A stretch of 64,000 bases of DNA from Candida dubliniensis CD36 (GCF_000026945.1 NC_012867.1:1872501-1936500), one strand, 5' to 3'. Positions 8,413-17,677 are shown, numbered from the stretch's first letter. Numbers and translations are program-made. Notes: a model not told the origin generated them from the letters alone.

Positions 8413-9519
8413 ATGTCTTCATCACAACCTAGAACTAAACCTTGGGAAGTATCACAAGGAAAATCAGCAGCATCAACCACAGAATCGGTAACGAGTAATA
8501 TACCACCTTCAATATCAAATTCCGCAACAACTGCCACAACTCAAGGACAACAGCACCTGCAAATACAACCTCCAACTGTGCCGGAGCTTCCAACTTCGCT
8601 TTCGTCAGATTTGAATACTATGGCAGAATCTTCGCCGTATGGAGGTTATGGGAATTCGTCAATGAATCGTTACGGCACCACCGGTGGCTATGGATCAAGC
8701 ATGTATGGCAGTGGATACGGATCAAGTATGTATGGTAACTCGATGTATGGTGGATATGGGAGTATGTATGGAGGCGGTTATGGAGGTTATGGGAGTGGTT
8801 ACGGTGGATATGGGAGCTATGGAAGTGGGATGTACGGTGGTGGGATGTATGGTAACAACCCTTCGATGATGGGACCAGGAGGGTTAGGAGAGGGCACTCA
8901 AGCCACATTTCAATTGATAGAGAGTATAATAGGGGCTGTGGGGGGATTTGCTCAAATGTTAGAGGCCACATATATGGCCACGCACTCGTCATTTTTCACA
9001 ATGGTCAACTTGGCAGAACAATTTGGCAATTTGAAGAACGCCTTAGGGTCAATATTAGGTATATTTGCTTTGATAAAGTTTGTTAAAAAGATATTCTACA
9101 AAATCACAGGTAGAGTTTACAACTATGGCATCAACGCTTCAGAATTTACCAAGTTTGAAAAAAATCAAAAGAAATTAGAAGAAAACTTGCGGAGAAATCA
9201 ATCAGGTCAGAAACCAAGAATTTCATTGAAACCTTTGGTTCTTTTCTTGGTAGCTGCTGTAGGATTCCCATACTTACTATCGAAGGCAATCAAACTTCTT
9301 GAAGAAAAAAATCAACGTCCACCACAAGTTCCTAGCAAAATTCAGTTTGCAAGAGCCTTGTATGAGTTCAATCCACAAAACCCACAACTTGAAGCGCCAT
9401 TAGAACCTAAAGAAATTGTTGCTATATTGGACAGCAGAGATAGCTGGTTGAGAATCAGAAAAAGAAGTGGGACAATGGGATGGGTACCTCTGAATTATGT
9501 AGAAGTCATTGATACTTAG
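8413..9519 (+). CDS. PEX13: Peroxin-13, peroxisomal docking complex subunit
   Basis: 368 aa. The N-terminal 70 residues are Ser/Thr/Pro/Gln-rich. Residues about 75-155 form a striking Gly/Tyr/Ser/Met repeat (GGYGSMYGGGYGGYG type), which in other organisms helps build the peroxisomal import pore. Two helical or membrane-spanning stretches follow (about 170-220 and 275-298). The C-terminal SH3 domain (about 307-366) has ALYEF and GWVPLNYVEV. Pex13 binds Pex5 and Pex14 on the peroxisomal membrane and is needed for import of PTS1 cargo such as the acyl-CoA dehydrogenase encoded 5.6 kb downstream. The YG repeat is likely to vary in length between strains. Confidence 0.95.
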   Translation: MSSSQPRTKPWEVSQGKSAASTTESVTSNIPPSISNSATTATTQGQQHLQIQPPTVPELPTSLSSDLNTMAESSPYGGYGNSSMNRYGTTGGYGSSMYGSGYGSSMYGNSMYGGYGSMYGGGYGGYGSGYGGYGSYGSGMYGGGMYGNNPSMMGPGGLGEGTQATFQLIESIIGAVGGFAQMLEATYMATHSSFFTMVNLAEQFGNLKNALGSILGIFALIKFVKKIFYKITGRVYNYGINASEFTKFEKNQKKLEENLRRNQSGQKPRISLKPLVLFLVAAVGFPYLLSKAIKLLEEKNQRPPQVPSKIQFARALYEFNPQNPQLEAPLEPKEIVAILDSRDSWLRIRKRSGTMGWVPLNYVEVIDT

Positions 9520-9954
9520 TGAGAATTTTGAACAATTATCGTTATTATTATTATTATTACGTAGTCTTTACGCAAGGTTGTCCAAGGTCTGACAAAATTG
9601 CATTAAATTATCTGTCCCGATAAAGAATAGCCTTTACCGGACTATTTCTCTTAATAAAGAGCTAAGAATAATTATCAACGAACTGTAGCTGCAATATAAC
9701 ACAAAGGTGTCCCAATATAATTTTAGCGGTAGAGATTAGATCTATCAAGTGCAATAATTACACAAATGAGGACACTAAAAATGAATAAATGCACCAAACC
9801 TTGTTTTTCGTTTTTGCAATTATATACTCATACACAATAGTCGATTTTAGAGTGCTACTTACTGCATACCTAAAAAAACCTTGGGGTGCTATCATCAAAA
9901 TAAGAATACCAATTCAAATGTAAACCTGTGTTGTACAAAAGGACATAATTAGCT
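9520..9954. other. Convergent intergenic region, nothing seen
   Basis: Lies between the PEX13 and first ASR-like 3' ends. A short ATT microsatellite is at about 9541-9559. No gene recognised. Confidence 0.5.
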
Positions 9955-10323
9955 TTACAAACCATCATCTGGTCTGCATTGCTCGCTTTCAACCTTTGAA
10001 CCCTTATCCTGTAAGTTCTTATAGCCAAGTTTGTTCTTGCGAACTTTTGAAATTGCATCAGCACGATGTTTGGCAACTTGAGCCATGTCAATACCTTCAG
10101 CAAGTATTTCTCCTGTCTTCTTGTTTAAATAGGCTGCTGACTCTGCTGTTTTATGTGCTGCTTTGTTCACCCCAGTAGCAGCATTCTCAACATATTCGAT
10201 ATCTTTCGCTGCAACCTTGCCCAATCTGAGATTCACTTTATACAAGGCGTTTTTTGCAGCCTGAACTATCGAATAGGAACGATAAGCTATTATTGTAGAA
10301 TATTGAACGACGGGTCGTAACAT
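9955..10323 (-). CDS. ASR/LEA-like mitochondrial stress protein
   Basis: 122 aa. The N-terminus (MLRPVVQYSTIIAYRSYSIVQ) is basic and acid-free, consistent with a mitochondrial presequence. One LEA-like unit, NKKTGEILAEGIDMAQ (about 67-82), matches the repeat of the neighbouring 222-aa protein. The tail GYKNLQDKGSKVESEQCRPDDGL is shared with that neighbour (GY-NL-DKG-KV--EQ-RP-D). From memory the tail also resembles yeast mitochondrial Fmp16. So this is a short paralogue of the ASR family of stress-induced hydrophilic proteins. A CCCCT stress element is at 10452-10456, about 130 bp upstream of the ATG. Confidence 0.8.
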   Translation of the reverse strand: MLRPVVQYSTIIAYRSYSIVQAAKNALYKVNLRLGKVAAKDIEYVENAATGVNKAAHKTAESAAYLNKKTGEILAEGIDMAQVAKHRADAISKVRKNKLGYKNLQDKGSKVESEQCRPDDGL

Positions 10324-10690
10324 TATTGATAATGATTTGGTTCTTGATAATTAGAATAACTGAATGAAGAAAAGAAAAGTAAAAAAAAAAACCCAAAACT
10401 ATAGAGACTATGAAGGTAGTTTGTATATTTGAGTTTTCTGGGAGTCTAAACCCCCTTTTCCCAGGAATCATGCATCATCAGGTTAAGGGATGTAACAATT
10501 ATTGGTGTTTATCTTTTCTTTTTGCAATACTAGCTAATTATTATTATTATCTCACTCCTTATTTCCGAAAAAAAAATGACACATTCTCTATACTTATCAA
10601 TGCCAGCTACACATAGTTTTTTATTGAATAGTTTTATAAAATAAATCGTATGTACTGGCTATATATTTATCCACAAGTGCAAAATCAGCT
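10324..10690. other. Promoter of the short ASR-like gene
   Basis: Contains CCCCCT at 10451-10456, a stress-response (STRE, CCCCT) core. No gene. Confidence 0.4.
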
Positions 10691-11359
10691 CTACATCAAA
10701 TCTTCTGGTCTATTTTGTTCAATTGGAACCTTTCTTCCTTTGTCTTCTAAATTAGCATAACCTTTGGTGTTTTCTTTCACTTCGTGTCTTGCTTGTACAC
10801 GTTCCCCCAAATTTTCGGCATCTTGAATACCATCTGCTAAGACTTTTCCTGCTTTCTTGTTGGCTGCCTCGGCTCCTTCTTTAATGTCTTCAGCACTAAC
10901 ATCAACATCCTCAACTACATCTTGAGCCTTCTGAATTCCATCAGATAAGATTTTGCCTGTTTTTTGGTTGACAGTTTCAGCTCCTTTCTTAATGTCTTCA
11001 GCACCAACATCCACATCTTCAACTACGTCTTGAGCTTTTTGAATACCATCAGATAAGATTTTGCCTGTTTTCTGGTTTAATGTTTCTGCTCCTTTCTTAA
11101 TATCTTCGGCGCCTATACCCACGTCTTCAACTGTATCTTGTGTTTTCTGGATACCATCAGCTAACACTTTCCCAGTCTTTGTATTCACATCATCAAGTGT
11201 AGATTTAACTTTGTTCTCTCCTTGCTTAACACTCTCTTCACCTTTCTTTCCAAAAAGAACTTTAGCGGATTCCTTGATTATGCCTCGGTTATTTCTGGTT
11301 GTTGTGAATGATCTTAAAGGAAATGCAATTCTTACTTTGAACAAACTTTGACGCAACAT
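10691..11359 (-). CDS. ASR2: ASR family stress protein with LEA-like repeats
   Basis: 222 aa. It has a presequence-like N-terminus (MLRQSLFKVRIAFPLRSFTTTRNNRG) followed by about four tandem 36-residue units. Each unit runs N-x-KTGK-(V/I)-L-(A/S)-DGIQK-(T/A)-QD-x-VEDV and then GAEDIKKGAET. The units are very hydrophilic and predicted helical, as in LEA/Asr desiccation proteins. The C-terminal tail (GYANLEDKGRKVPIEQNRP) is shared with the adjacent 122-aa paralogue. In C. albicans ASR2 is repressed by cAMP signalling and enriched in stationary phase (recalled). The symbol is assigned by family plus synteny. Confidence 0.78.
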   Translation of the reverse strand: MLRQSLFKVRIAFPLRSFTTTRNNRGIIKESAKVLFGKKGEESVKQGENKVKSTLDDVNTKTGKVLADGIQKTQDTVEDVGIGAEDIKKGAETLNQKTGKILSDGIQKAQDVVEDVDVGAEDIKKGAETVNQKTGKILSDGIQKAQDVVEDVDVSAEDIKEGAEAANKKAGKVLADGIQDAENLGERVQARHEVKENTKGYANLEDKGRKVPIEQNRPEDLM

Positions 11360-11522
11360 AATGATTTGATTATCGTTGTTTTTATATTTCGTTACACCAG
11401 AAGAAAAGATCTAATTACCTTCGAGGATTCGGGAATTGCTTTGCCCTTTTATATAATCCTGGCTGCATTTTGTGATTGTTGCTAAATGTTGTATTGCTAT
11501 GGGAAGTGTGTAACCATACTTG

Positions 11523-11553
<31 letters not shown>

Positions 11554-11791
11554 GTTCTTCTACTTTCTATTGCTTTTTTGTTCAACAGCAACTATTGCTG
11601 CCACTACAGATGTCAGCAACACTTCCTAACAGTTGCTCTCAGAGAAATTTACACATACGTACAAGTAAATAATAAATGCAAAAACCATGATATTAAAAAC
11701 GGACATATATACTGTATTGAATACCCACAAGGTTAATTGGGGTTGGTGACCATGTGCTTCTTTTTTTTTTTTTTTTTTTGTTTAATCAATT
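11360..11791. other. ASR2 promoter and RNA15 3' flank
   Basis: A TATA-like element (TTTATATAA on the plus strand) is near 11449-11457. A T28 homopolymer occupies 11526-11553 and a T19 run about 11761-11779. Nothing coding. Confidence 0.5.
11526..11553. repeat. 28-base poly-T homopolymer
   Basis: T28 in the ASR2 promoter region, about 170 bp upstream of the ASR2 ATG. Confidence 0.85.
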
Positions 11792-12865
11792 TTACGACAA
11801 ATATTGGGCTCTTATTTTGTCCACAGTCTGTCTTTCCTGTGGCAGCAATCCCAGTAAACTCTCCGGCAGCAAAGACAATATTTGTGCAGCCAAGTGTGCC
11901 TGATCTGGAGGCATATTTACAAGCTTCTGCTGAATTTGAAGTGGTAAATGAGGCCATTTGGAACCAGGTATAATCTGCTGTTGTTGTTGTTGTTGAAAAT
12001 TTTGACCATTATTTCTGTTAAAACTATTATTGTATCCTCCTGTTTGGCCACCCATGTAAGATGTTGATTGATTTCCTGGTTGTAGTGTTTGTAGCTGAGG
12101 TGTCGATGAAGCAGATCTCAGAGACTCTTCAATAACATCACTATCTATGAACCCCATCAATAACAAAGCTTGAGCGGTACACAAGGCCACTTCCGGTTGA
12201 TTTTGAAAGAAATCACGAAGCGTTGTTGGGTCCCTTTGCAGCAAAGCTTTCATCTGAGAAATTAATTCAATCAACAGCGGAGGAGGGATTTTACTTAGCG
12301 ATACATTTATATTATCTGTGGTTTCTAGCCTAAAATTTGATGCAGGTGGTAAAAACTTCGATGCCTGTAAAAGTTTTGATGGAACTTGTTGATTTGGTCC
12401 CCCAGCCATAGGAGGGGCTAGTGGTGGTGGTTGCATACTGCCGCCTCTTAACCCGTTGGATGGCAATACTGGAGCTTGCATTACGTGGGGACTATTTGCT
12501 ATCATCTCGTTAGGCAATTTCACATTGACTGGCAACTTAGAACGATTTAGTTGCTTAATTGGTCTTGAATCGGGGTTAATAGTTTGGGCCTTGTATCCTT
12601 CTTTCGACAACTCTACCCTTAGCTTCTTGTTCCGGCCATTTTGATATATCACCACCTGTTGCAATAATGGTAAGGCCTTTTGTGCATCTTGTACTGTTTT
12701 GTATTCGACAAAGCAAAAACCTTTGTTTTTTCCGACACGGTCGAAACCTAATCGAACATCTACAATATTTCCTGATCCGAAAACAACAGACTCAACAGTT
12801 CTCTCGTCCCAATCAAACGGTAAATTGCCGATGTAGAGGATATTAGAGTTTAAAGAAGGGGGCAT
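11792..12865 (-). CDS. RNA15: RNA15-type cleavage factor IA subunit (CstF-64)
   Basis: 357 aa from the ATG at 12865. An ATG 46 codons further upstream exists, but its extension is low-complexity and the RRM begins right after M-P-P-S-L-N-S-N. The RRM spans residues 8-88 with RNP2 ILYIGNLP and RNP1 KGFCFVEY. The central CstF64 hinge-like region (about 180-235) has ISQMKALLQRDP and ALCTAQALLLMGF. A Gln-rich linker follows, then a C-terminal helical domain (about 300-357) with MPPDQAHLAAQILSLLP. Rna15 binds A/U-rich 3'-processing signals as part of CFIA with Rna14, Pcf11 and Clp1. It lacks an internal truncation. Confidence 0.9.
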   Translation of the reverse strand: MPPSLNSNILYIGNLPFDWDERTVESVVFGSGNIVDVRLGFDRVGKNKGFCFVEYKTVQDAQKALPLLQQVVIYQNGRNKKLRVELSKEGYKAQTINPDSRPIKQLNRSKLPVNVKLPNEMIANSPHVMQAPVLPSNGLRGGSMQPPPLAPPMAGGPNQQVPSKLLQASKFLPPASNFRLETTDNINVSLSKIPPPLLIELISQMKALLQRDPTTLRDFFQNQPEVALCTAQALLLMGFIDSDVIEESLRSASSTPQLQTLQPGNQSTSYMGGQTGGYNNSFNRNNGQNFQQQQQQQIIPGSKWPHLPLQIQQKLVNMPPDQAHLAAQILSLLPESLLGLLPQERQTVDKIRAQYLS

Positions 12866-13550
12866 CCTTGGTGGTATGGTCTTATAATGACTAAGGTGAT
12901 GAAAGACAAACTTTTTTTTTGAGGTGGGAAGAAAAAAAAAGGAAATGGATGTTTCAACAGAATCTCTCAAAGAAAAATTAATTGGTTGTGCTTGCACGAC
13001 CAATCATGTTTGTTGCCACTATCAAGCAACTTGCTGATCTTTAGTAGTGATTAATATGGTGTTTTCCGGAATCAATTGAATTCCTGATACTTCAAATCAA
13101 TCACACTTGGGTAAGCTAAACTTACCTACGGTATCTTGTAACAATATCTAATCCACGAAATGGAATGCTCAACACCTTGGAAAGTTTTTTTAGGGGAGTT
13201 TATAAACATTGTGATTTTGATTCCTAGTATCAGATGTGTCATACAATTTTTTGGAGGTTGATTCTATGAACAGTTGCAGCAGATTTCAATTCCCTCTTTA
13301 CTTAATTACCGCTAGCCACATCTCTACGGATAAAAAAAAAATATTGTTAGAATAAGATCTACTGATACTGACATACTTTTAACGAACATAGAAATGTATA
13401 TATTGTTAGTTAAAGATACAAGTTCTAATCTCTATACAACTAATATAATTGACAATACATTCATAATATGTGCACACCTTCTTTTGTTCAACAATGGATA
13501 ACCATTTTCCGTTGCGAGTGGGAATGGATTTACCCCTCAAATTATAATCC
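12866..13550. other. RNA15 upstream and RPN7 downstream region
   Basis: The first 140 bases are open in the RNA15 frame but are judged 5' leader. No other gene or motif recognised. Confidence 0.5.
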
Positions 13551-14753
13551 TTAGGTAACTCTTTCTGCCCCACTCAATTTGACGGCTGCACTGTATTTCT
13601 GTAATTTGGTTAACAAGTTATCCCCTTGTTTAAGTAACGCATAATACTGGCTGTTCTTGTTGTCTGGTCTATTTGTTTCAATTATTCCATTAACTTTATC
13701 AATTATACAATTTAACTTTTTATTAGGGATGAACTTGCACAAATCTTCATCTAAAAACTCCTCGCTTATATTGAAATTGGCTGCCATTGACTTCAAAGAT
13801 AATGATTTATAACTTTCCAACAATTGACTATAAGCTTTGCATCTCATTTCTCTGAGGAAAAAGTTTGCATGCTTGTACAAGTATTTGTTTGTCAACAACA
13901 ACTTCTCGTAGGAATCCAAAAGATACTGGAAAAAGTAATTGTACTCACAGGTATATAAGGAGTTTGTCAAATTTAACAACGGTTCCAAATTTGGTGTTGT
14001 GGATGAGATGGACAAAACCTCTGGAGAATCAATTATTTTGTTTTTCAAATCAACTCTCTCTAACGACAAGACGCCAGCAACAATAGCATATTGGGCTATT
14101 TCTTCATAAGAACAAAGTTCGGTAGATGTAAATGTAGCCAATGAATCAATTAACAACTTTGCTGCTTCAGCGAAATTTCTTGTTGCCAACATATAAATAC
14201 CATTGTAAGCCTTAAAACGGTTACGACGTTCCCAATCACCCCCCTTTTCACTCAACTGGGCAATTTGCTCTAAATGCTTTTGGACCAGTGGCAAATCGTG
14301 AAAGAAAAAATCTATTCTAGTTAGTGTCAACAAATGATCAATCTTGCTACCTGTATTCGGAGTCAATTCTAACACTTTTTTAAATGTCTCTGAGGCATTC
14401 TTTCTATCGATAATTTTAGTGTAGTATTCTGCTAGTTTCATTGTTGTTGATGCCACGTCCAACTCCGTGTCTTCTTCATCCTCAGCCTCTTTAATTTTCA
14501 GTTTCAATTCTTCAATAACCTTTTCATTCTCAGAGGTCAATTCACGATACAAACTCTCGTCATAAGGGAAATCGGTAATTTCGGTATGTAAGTAATGATA
14601 ATACGGAGCAAGGTGATCTTTTTTAATTGTCTCAAGGATTTCCTCTATAATGCGATGACGGTCCTGTTCTTCCAAGTCAGTGTGTTGCAATAAAAATTGC
14701 TTCTCTGATAATTGAAAATCGGGGATTCTTGGAATATCTGATTCAATTTCCAT
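13551..14753 (-). CDS. RPN7: 26S proteasome regulatory subunit Rpn7
   Basis: 400 aa, the normal size for Rpn7/PSMD6. N-terminal helical TPR-like repeats (about 40-260) include the ASETFKKVLELTPNTGSKIDHLLTL-type helices typical of the family. The C-terminal PCI domain spans about 270-375. Rpn7 is a horseshoe subunit of the proteasome lid. A perfect GAAGGCAAAA element, the Rpn4-type box of Candida proteasome genes, lies 46 bp upstream of the ATG (14800-14809). Confidence 0.93.
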   Translation of the reverse strand: MEIESDIPRIPDFQLSEKQFLLQHTDLEEQDRHRIIEEILETIKKDHLAPYYHYLHTEITDFPYDESLYRELTSENEKVIEELKLKIKEAEDEEDTELDVASTTMKLAEYYTKIIDRKNASETFKKVLELTPNTGSKIDHLLTLTRIDFFFHDLPLVQKHLEQIAQLSEKGGDWERRNRFKAYNGIYMLATRNFAEAAKLLIDSLATFTSTELCSYEEIAQYAIVAGVLSLERVDLKNKIIDSPEVLSISSTTPNLEPLLNLTNSLYTCEYNYFFQYLLDSYEKLLLTNKYLYKHANFFLREMRCKAYSQLLESYKSLSLKSMAANFNISEEFLDEDLCKFIPNKKLNCIIDKVNGIIETNRPDNKNSQYYALLKQGDNLLTKLQKYSAAVKLSGAERVT

Positions 14754-15107
14754 GATTGCTTAATAATACTAGTTCTGAGATGTTGATGAAAATGTATCTG
14801 AAGGCAAAATCCAAAGAACGAAAAAAAAAAAAAAAAAAAGTTGTGTTTCATGAGAAAACAACATTTCAAAAGTTGAATGTGTCGCGATTCGACACACAAA
14901 TGTCGTACATTGAAAAAGTAAATGTCTCGGTGCATTCAAAACGGAAAATAGTGCATTTTCCGGCCGTAATTAACCAATTTTGTGGGGATGTTGAAATTAA
15001 ACTCCTTGAATCTCAACTATAAATACCGAAATAATATTCTTGATTGATCCAGTATTCGATTACTTTTCTTCTATCAATTCATCATTAATTAATTTCAGTA
15101 TTTTATT
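14754..15107. other. Divergent promoter, RPN7 / acyl-CoA dehydrogenase
   Basis: Holds the Rpn4-type element, an A20 tract at 14821-14840 and, on the dehydrogenase side, TATAAATA at 15019-15026. No gene. Confidence 0.55.
14800..14809 (+). promoter_or_regulatory. Rpn4-type proteasome element GAAGGCAAAA
   Basis: A perfect match to the element reported upstream of C. albicans proteasome genes (S. cerevisiae uses GGTGGCAAA). It lies 46 bp before the RPN7 ATG, in reverse orientation relative to that gene. Confidence 0.65.
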
Positions 15108-16430
15108 ATGTCAGTTAAAGAAGATATTCCTGCTATTTTCCTTGAAAAGATTTCCCCTCGTGGTCTTGATGCTATCCAGAAAACCAAAGATTTCGTAAAC
15201 GATTATTGTCTTCCAGCAGATCAGATCTATTTTGAGCAGCTCTCTGACATCCCTTCAGAAAGATGGAAAAGTGTTCCTCCTGTCATTGAGACATTGAAGA
15301 AGAAAGCCAAGGAACTTGGTTTATGGAACATGTTTTTGTCAAAGCATTATAAAGAAGGTCCACAATACACAAACTTAGAGTATGGGTTGATGGCCAGATA
15401 CTTGGGTCGTTCATACACTGCGCCAGAGGCTACCAATACTGCTGCTCCAGATACCGGTAATATGGAATTGTTTGCCAAATATGGTACCACTTATCAGAAA
15501 GATAGATACTTGAAACCCTTGTTAAATGGGGAAATCAGATCGGCATTCTTGATGACCGAAAAGGGTGTTTCATCATCCAATGCTCTCAATATTTCTACAA
15601 GCGCTATCAAGAACTCTAATGGTAATTACGTGCTCAATGGTGTCAAATGGTTTGCTTCAGGGGCAGGAGATCCAAGATGCTCTGTATGGTTGGTAATGTG
15701 CAAGACCGACAACAATAAGCAAAACCCTTATCAGAACCACACTGTTTTGATTATCGATGCAAAAAAGGCTTTGGCTACCGGAAAAGCCAAATTGATCAGA
15801 CCATTGCAAGTCATTGGTTTTGATGATGCTCCCCATGGACATTGTGAAATCCAATTCAAAGACTACGAAGTTCCTGCTGATGAAATGCCTAATGTTGTAA
15901 TGGCAGGTGTTGGTAGAGGATTTGAGTTGATTCAATCCAGATTGGGTCCAGGTAGAATCCACCATTGTATGAGAGCTATTGGTTCTGGTGAATTTGCTTT
16001 ATTAAGAATTGCTCATAGAGCAAATCACAGATTAATTTTTGGTAAGCCCATGAACCAAAGAGAGGGGTTCTTATCCAGATACGGACAAAGCAAAATAGAT
16101 ATTGAAAGATGTTTGTTATTGGTGTTGAATGCCGCTCACAAAATCGATATTTCCAATGCCAAAGAGGCACAAAGGGAAATTGCTATGGCCAAGATTGAAA
16201 CCCCAAGAACTATTTCTGATATTCTCGATTGGGGTATTCAAGTTTATGGAGCTGAAGGTATGTCTCAAGACACTGAGTTGGCCAGAATGTATGCCCATAA
16301 CAGAACATTGAGAATAGCTGATGGACCTGATGAAGCTCATTTGGCTCAATTGGCTAGAAACGAAGCTAAGAAGTTTCCAAAAGTTGACGCCTTCTTTACC
16401 AACATGGAAACACAACGTAGCAAATTATAA
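15108..16430 (+). CDS. Peroxisomal acyl-CoA dehydrogenase family protein (ACAD10/11-like)
   Basis: 440 aa, the full length of an acyl-CoA dehydrogenase domain: N-terminal helical region (1-150), beta domain with FLMTEKGVSSSN (about 148-159) where the family usually has MTEPxVASSD, and C-terminal helical domain with RLGPGRIHHCMRA and the terminal RIADGPDEAHL motif. The last three residues are SKL, a canonical PTS1, so the enzyme should be peroxisomal. It is unlike acyl-CoA oxidases, which are longer. The substrate is unknown; ACAD10/11 relatives act on long or 4-hydroxy acyl-CoAs. It is convergent with LSM1, with only 110 bp between stops. Confidence 0.85.
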   Translation: MSVKEDIPAIFLEKISPRGLDAIQKTKDFVNDYCLPADQIYFEQLSDIPSERWKSVPPVIETLKKKAKELGLWNMFLSKHYKEGPQYTNLEYGLMARYLGRSYTAPEATNTAAPDTGNMELFAKYGTTYQKDRYLKPLLNGEIRSAFLMTEKGVSSSNALNISTSAIKNSNGNYVLNGVKWFASGAGDPRCSVWLVMCKTDNNKQNPYQNHTVLIIDAKKALATGKAKLIRPLQVIGFDDAPHGHCEIQFKDYEVPADEMPNVVMAGVGRGFELIQSRLGPGRIHHCMRAIGSGEFALLRIAHRANHRLIFGKPMNQREGFLSRYGQSKIDIERCLLLVLNAAHKIDISNAKEAQREIAMAKIETPRTISDILDWGIQVYGAEGMSQDTELARMYAHNRTLRIADGPDEAHLAQLARNEAKKFPKVDAFFTNMETQRSKL

Positions 16431-16540
16431 ATACGAGAATTGCTATTCGGACGATTTGGCAACATTATATACGTATGTAGGAAATAAAATGAAATTTTTT
16501 TTTTTAAAAAAAAAAGACCGCTCATTATCGTTGATATATA

Positions 16541-17044
16541 TTAATACAAATCTGTTATATGAAAATCATTAATGAAACCTTGTTGTAATAATTGCTTTGT
16601 CTTTACTTTTTGTTCCCTGATCTTTTGTGCTTGTTGTTCTCTTAACTCACGTTCCGCCACCTCAAAAGGAACTTGTTCTAACTTCTCCAAATGGTCGTCT
16701 TCTGTATCAATATCCAATTCTCCCAACATAACAACGTTTTCACCTCTCACCATGAACACACCACGGTACGCTTCAGAAAAACGAGTAGGGGCCTCGCCTT
16801 CTTCCCCAAGATATATCCTTTCAAAGGTGTCTTGCAATACAAGATTAGCAAATTGGTCAAATGTTCTTAATATACCATGAAGATTCCTACCGTCTTTCAA
16901 TAAAACAAATATTTTTCTATCCACTGAACCCACTATCGCAGCAGCTGTGGTAAATGCATAACTTTCCAAATACAAGTCCTCCACATTCGGTGATATTGGA
17001 TCTGATGCTTGAGACTGATCTGATTGGGGCGATACACTTGACAT
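16541..17044 (-). CDS. LSM1: Sm-like protein Lsm1
   Basis: 167 aa. Sm motif 1 covers about 45-80 ([20 protein letters not shown]) and Sm motif 2 about 97-112 ([17 protein letters not shown]). The N-terminal extension is Ser/Gln-rich and the C-terminal extension is basic and Gln-rich ([16 protein letters not shown]); both exceed the Sm fold, as is typical of Lsm1. Lsm1 defines the cytoplasmic Lsm1-7/Pat1 ring that binds mRNA 3' ends and promotes decapping. Confidence 0.93.
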   Translation of the reverse strand: MSSVSPQSDQSQASDPISPNVEDLYLESYAFTTAAAIVGSVDRKIFVLLKDGRNLHGILRTFDQFANLVLQDTFERIYLGEEGEAPTRFSEAYRGVFMVRGENVVMLGELDIDTEDDHLEKLEQVPFEVAERELREQQAQKIREQKVKTKQLLQQGFINDFHITDLY

Positions 17045-17337
17045 TAGAATATGTAGTTATTTCCTATTGTTGGAGTGTTTGTATTTTCTGTTCTTTTGCG
17101 TTTTTTATTTTTTTTGTCTTGGTTGATGAAATTTTTTTGTTGAACTGGTGGCTGTTAAATTTGATATAATCACACGACCAGGCTATCACAGTCTAAAGAG
17201 TTAAAACTAACAGATTTGATATATTTAGAATGAAGAAACACAATTGTACTATTTCCTAAACATGTTCTTCTGCAAATGTTCTGTTTTGGGCCATCAGTTT
17301 ACTACTGGACAGCTAATATTACAGTTGCAATCAGCAT

Positions 17338-17553
17338 ATGCGCAATTATCATTTACATTTGCTTGTTGCTGATAATCCACTTGTAAAAGAGACACATAAT
17401 TTGGTCAATCAATTCACGAGACAACACTTGTTGGAATTAAATTTGCATTCTTATTTTCTGAATCAAATATGTCATATTAAGAGAAAGTTGGGACATCTAG
17501 ATACACAAATTGTGTCAAAAATAATACTGTCAAAGCATCGGAGAAAGGTGTAA
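17338..17553 (+). CDS. Possible small protein, uncertain
   Basis: 71 codons from ATG to stop, with moderately gene-like composition (MRNYHLHLLVADNP to KHRRKV), a basic C-terminus and no low-complexity runs. It fits between two divergent genes, with the stop 124 bp before the GCD14 ATG. I do not recognise it, and a frame this short can occur by chance. It could instead be part of the GCD14 upstream region. Confidence 0.3.
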   Translation: MRNYHLHLLVADNPLVKETHNLVNQFTRQHLLELNLHSYFLNQICHIKRKLGHLDTQIVSKIILSKHRRKV

Positions 17554-17600
17554 ACATAAAAAAAAAAAGGAGCAAGAATAGCCTAGGGCATCAACTACTG

Positions 17601-17632
<32 letters not shown>
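17601..17632. repeat. 32-base poly-A homopolymer
   Basis: An uninterrupted run of 32 A, 45 bp upstream of the GCD14 ATG. Likely nucleosome-excluding and length-variable. Confidence 0.9.
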
Positions 17633-17634
<2 letters not shown>

Positions 17635-17635
17635 C

Positions 17636-17642
17636 TGACTCA
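17636..17642 (+). promoter_or_regulatory. Gcn4 core TGACTCA upstream of GCD14
   Basis: A perfect TGACTCA right after the poly-A, 35 bp before the start codon. It is close enough to the ATG that it could lie in the leader. Function is inference. Confidence 0.4.
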
Positions 17643-17677
17643 AGATGAGATCTTACATCTAAACTTTATAAACCAAA

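Larger units (their letters stand above)
17045..17677. other. Divergent promoter, LSM1 / GCD14
   Basis: Contains a questionable 71-codon frame (17338-17553), a 32-base poly-A (17601-17632), a TGACTCA Gcn4 core (17636-17642) and a TTTATAAA at about 17663-17670 just before the GCD14 ATG. Confidence 0.5.

Noticed and set aside
12866..13003. N-terminal extension of RNA15
   Set aside because: The extra 46 codons are low-complexity and precede an RRM that starts right after the downstream ATG at 12865.
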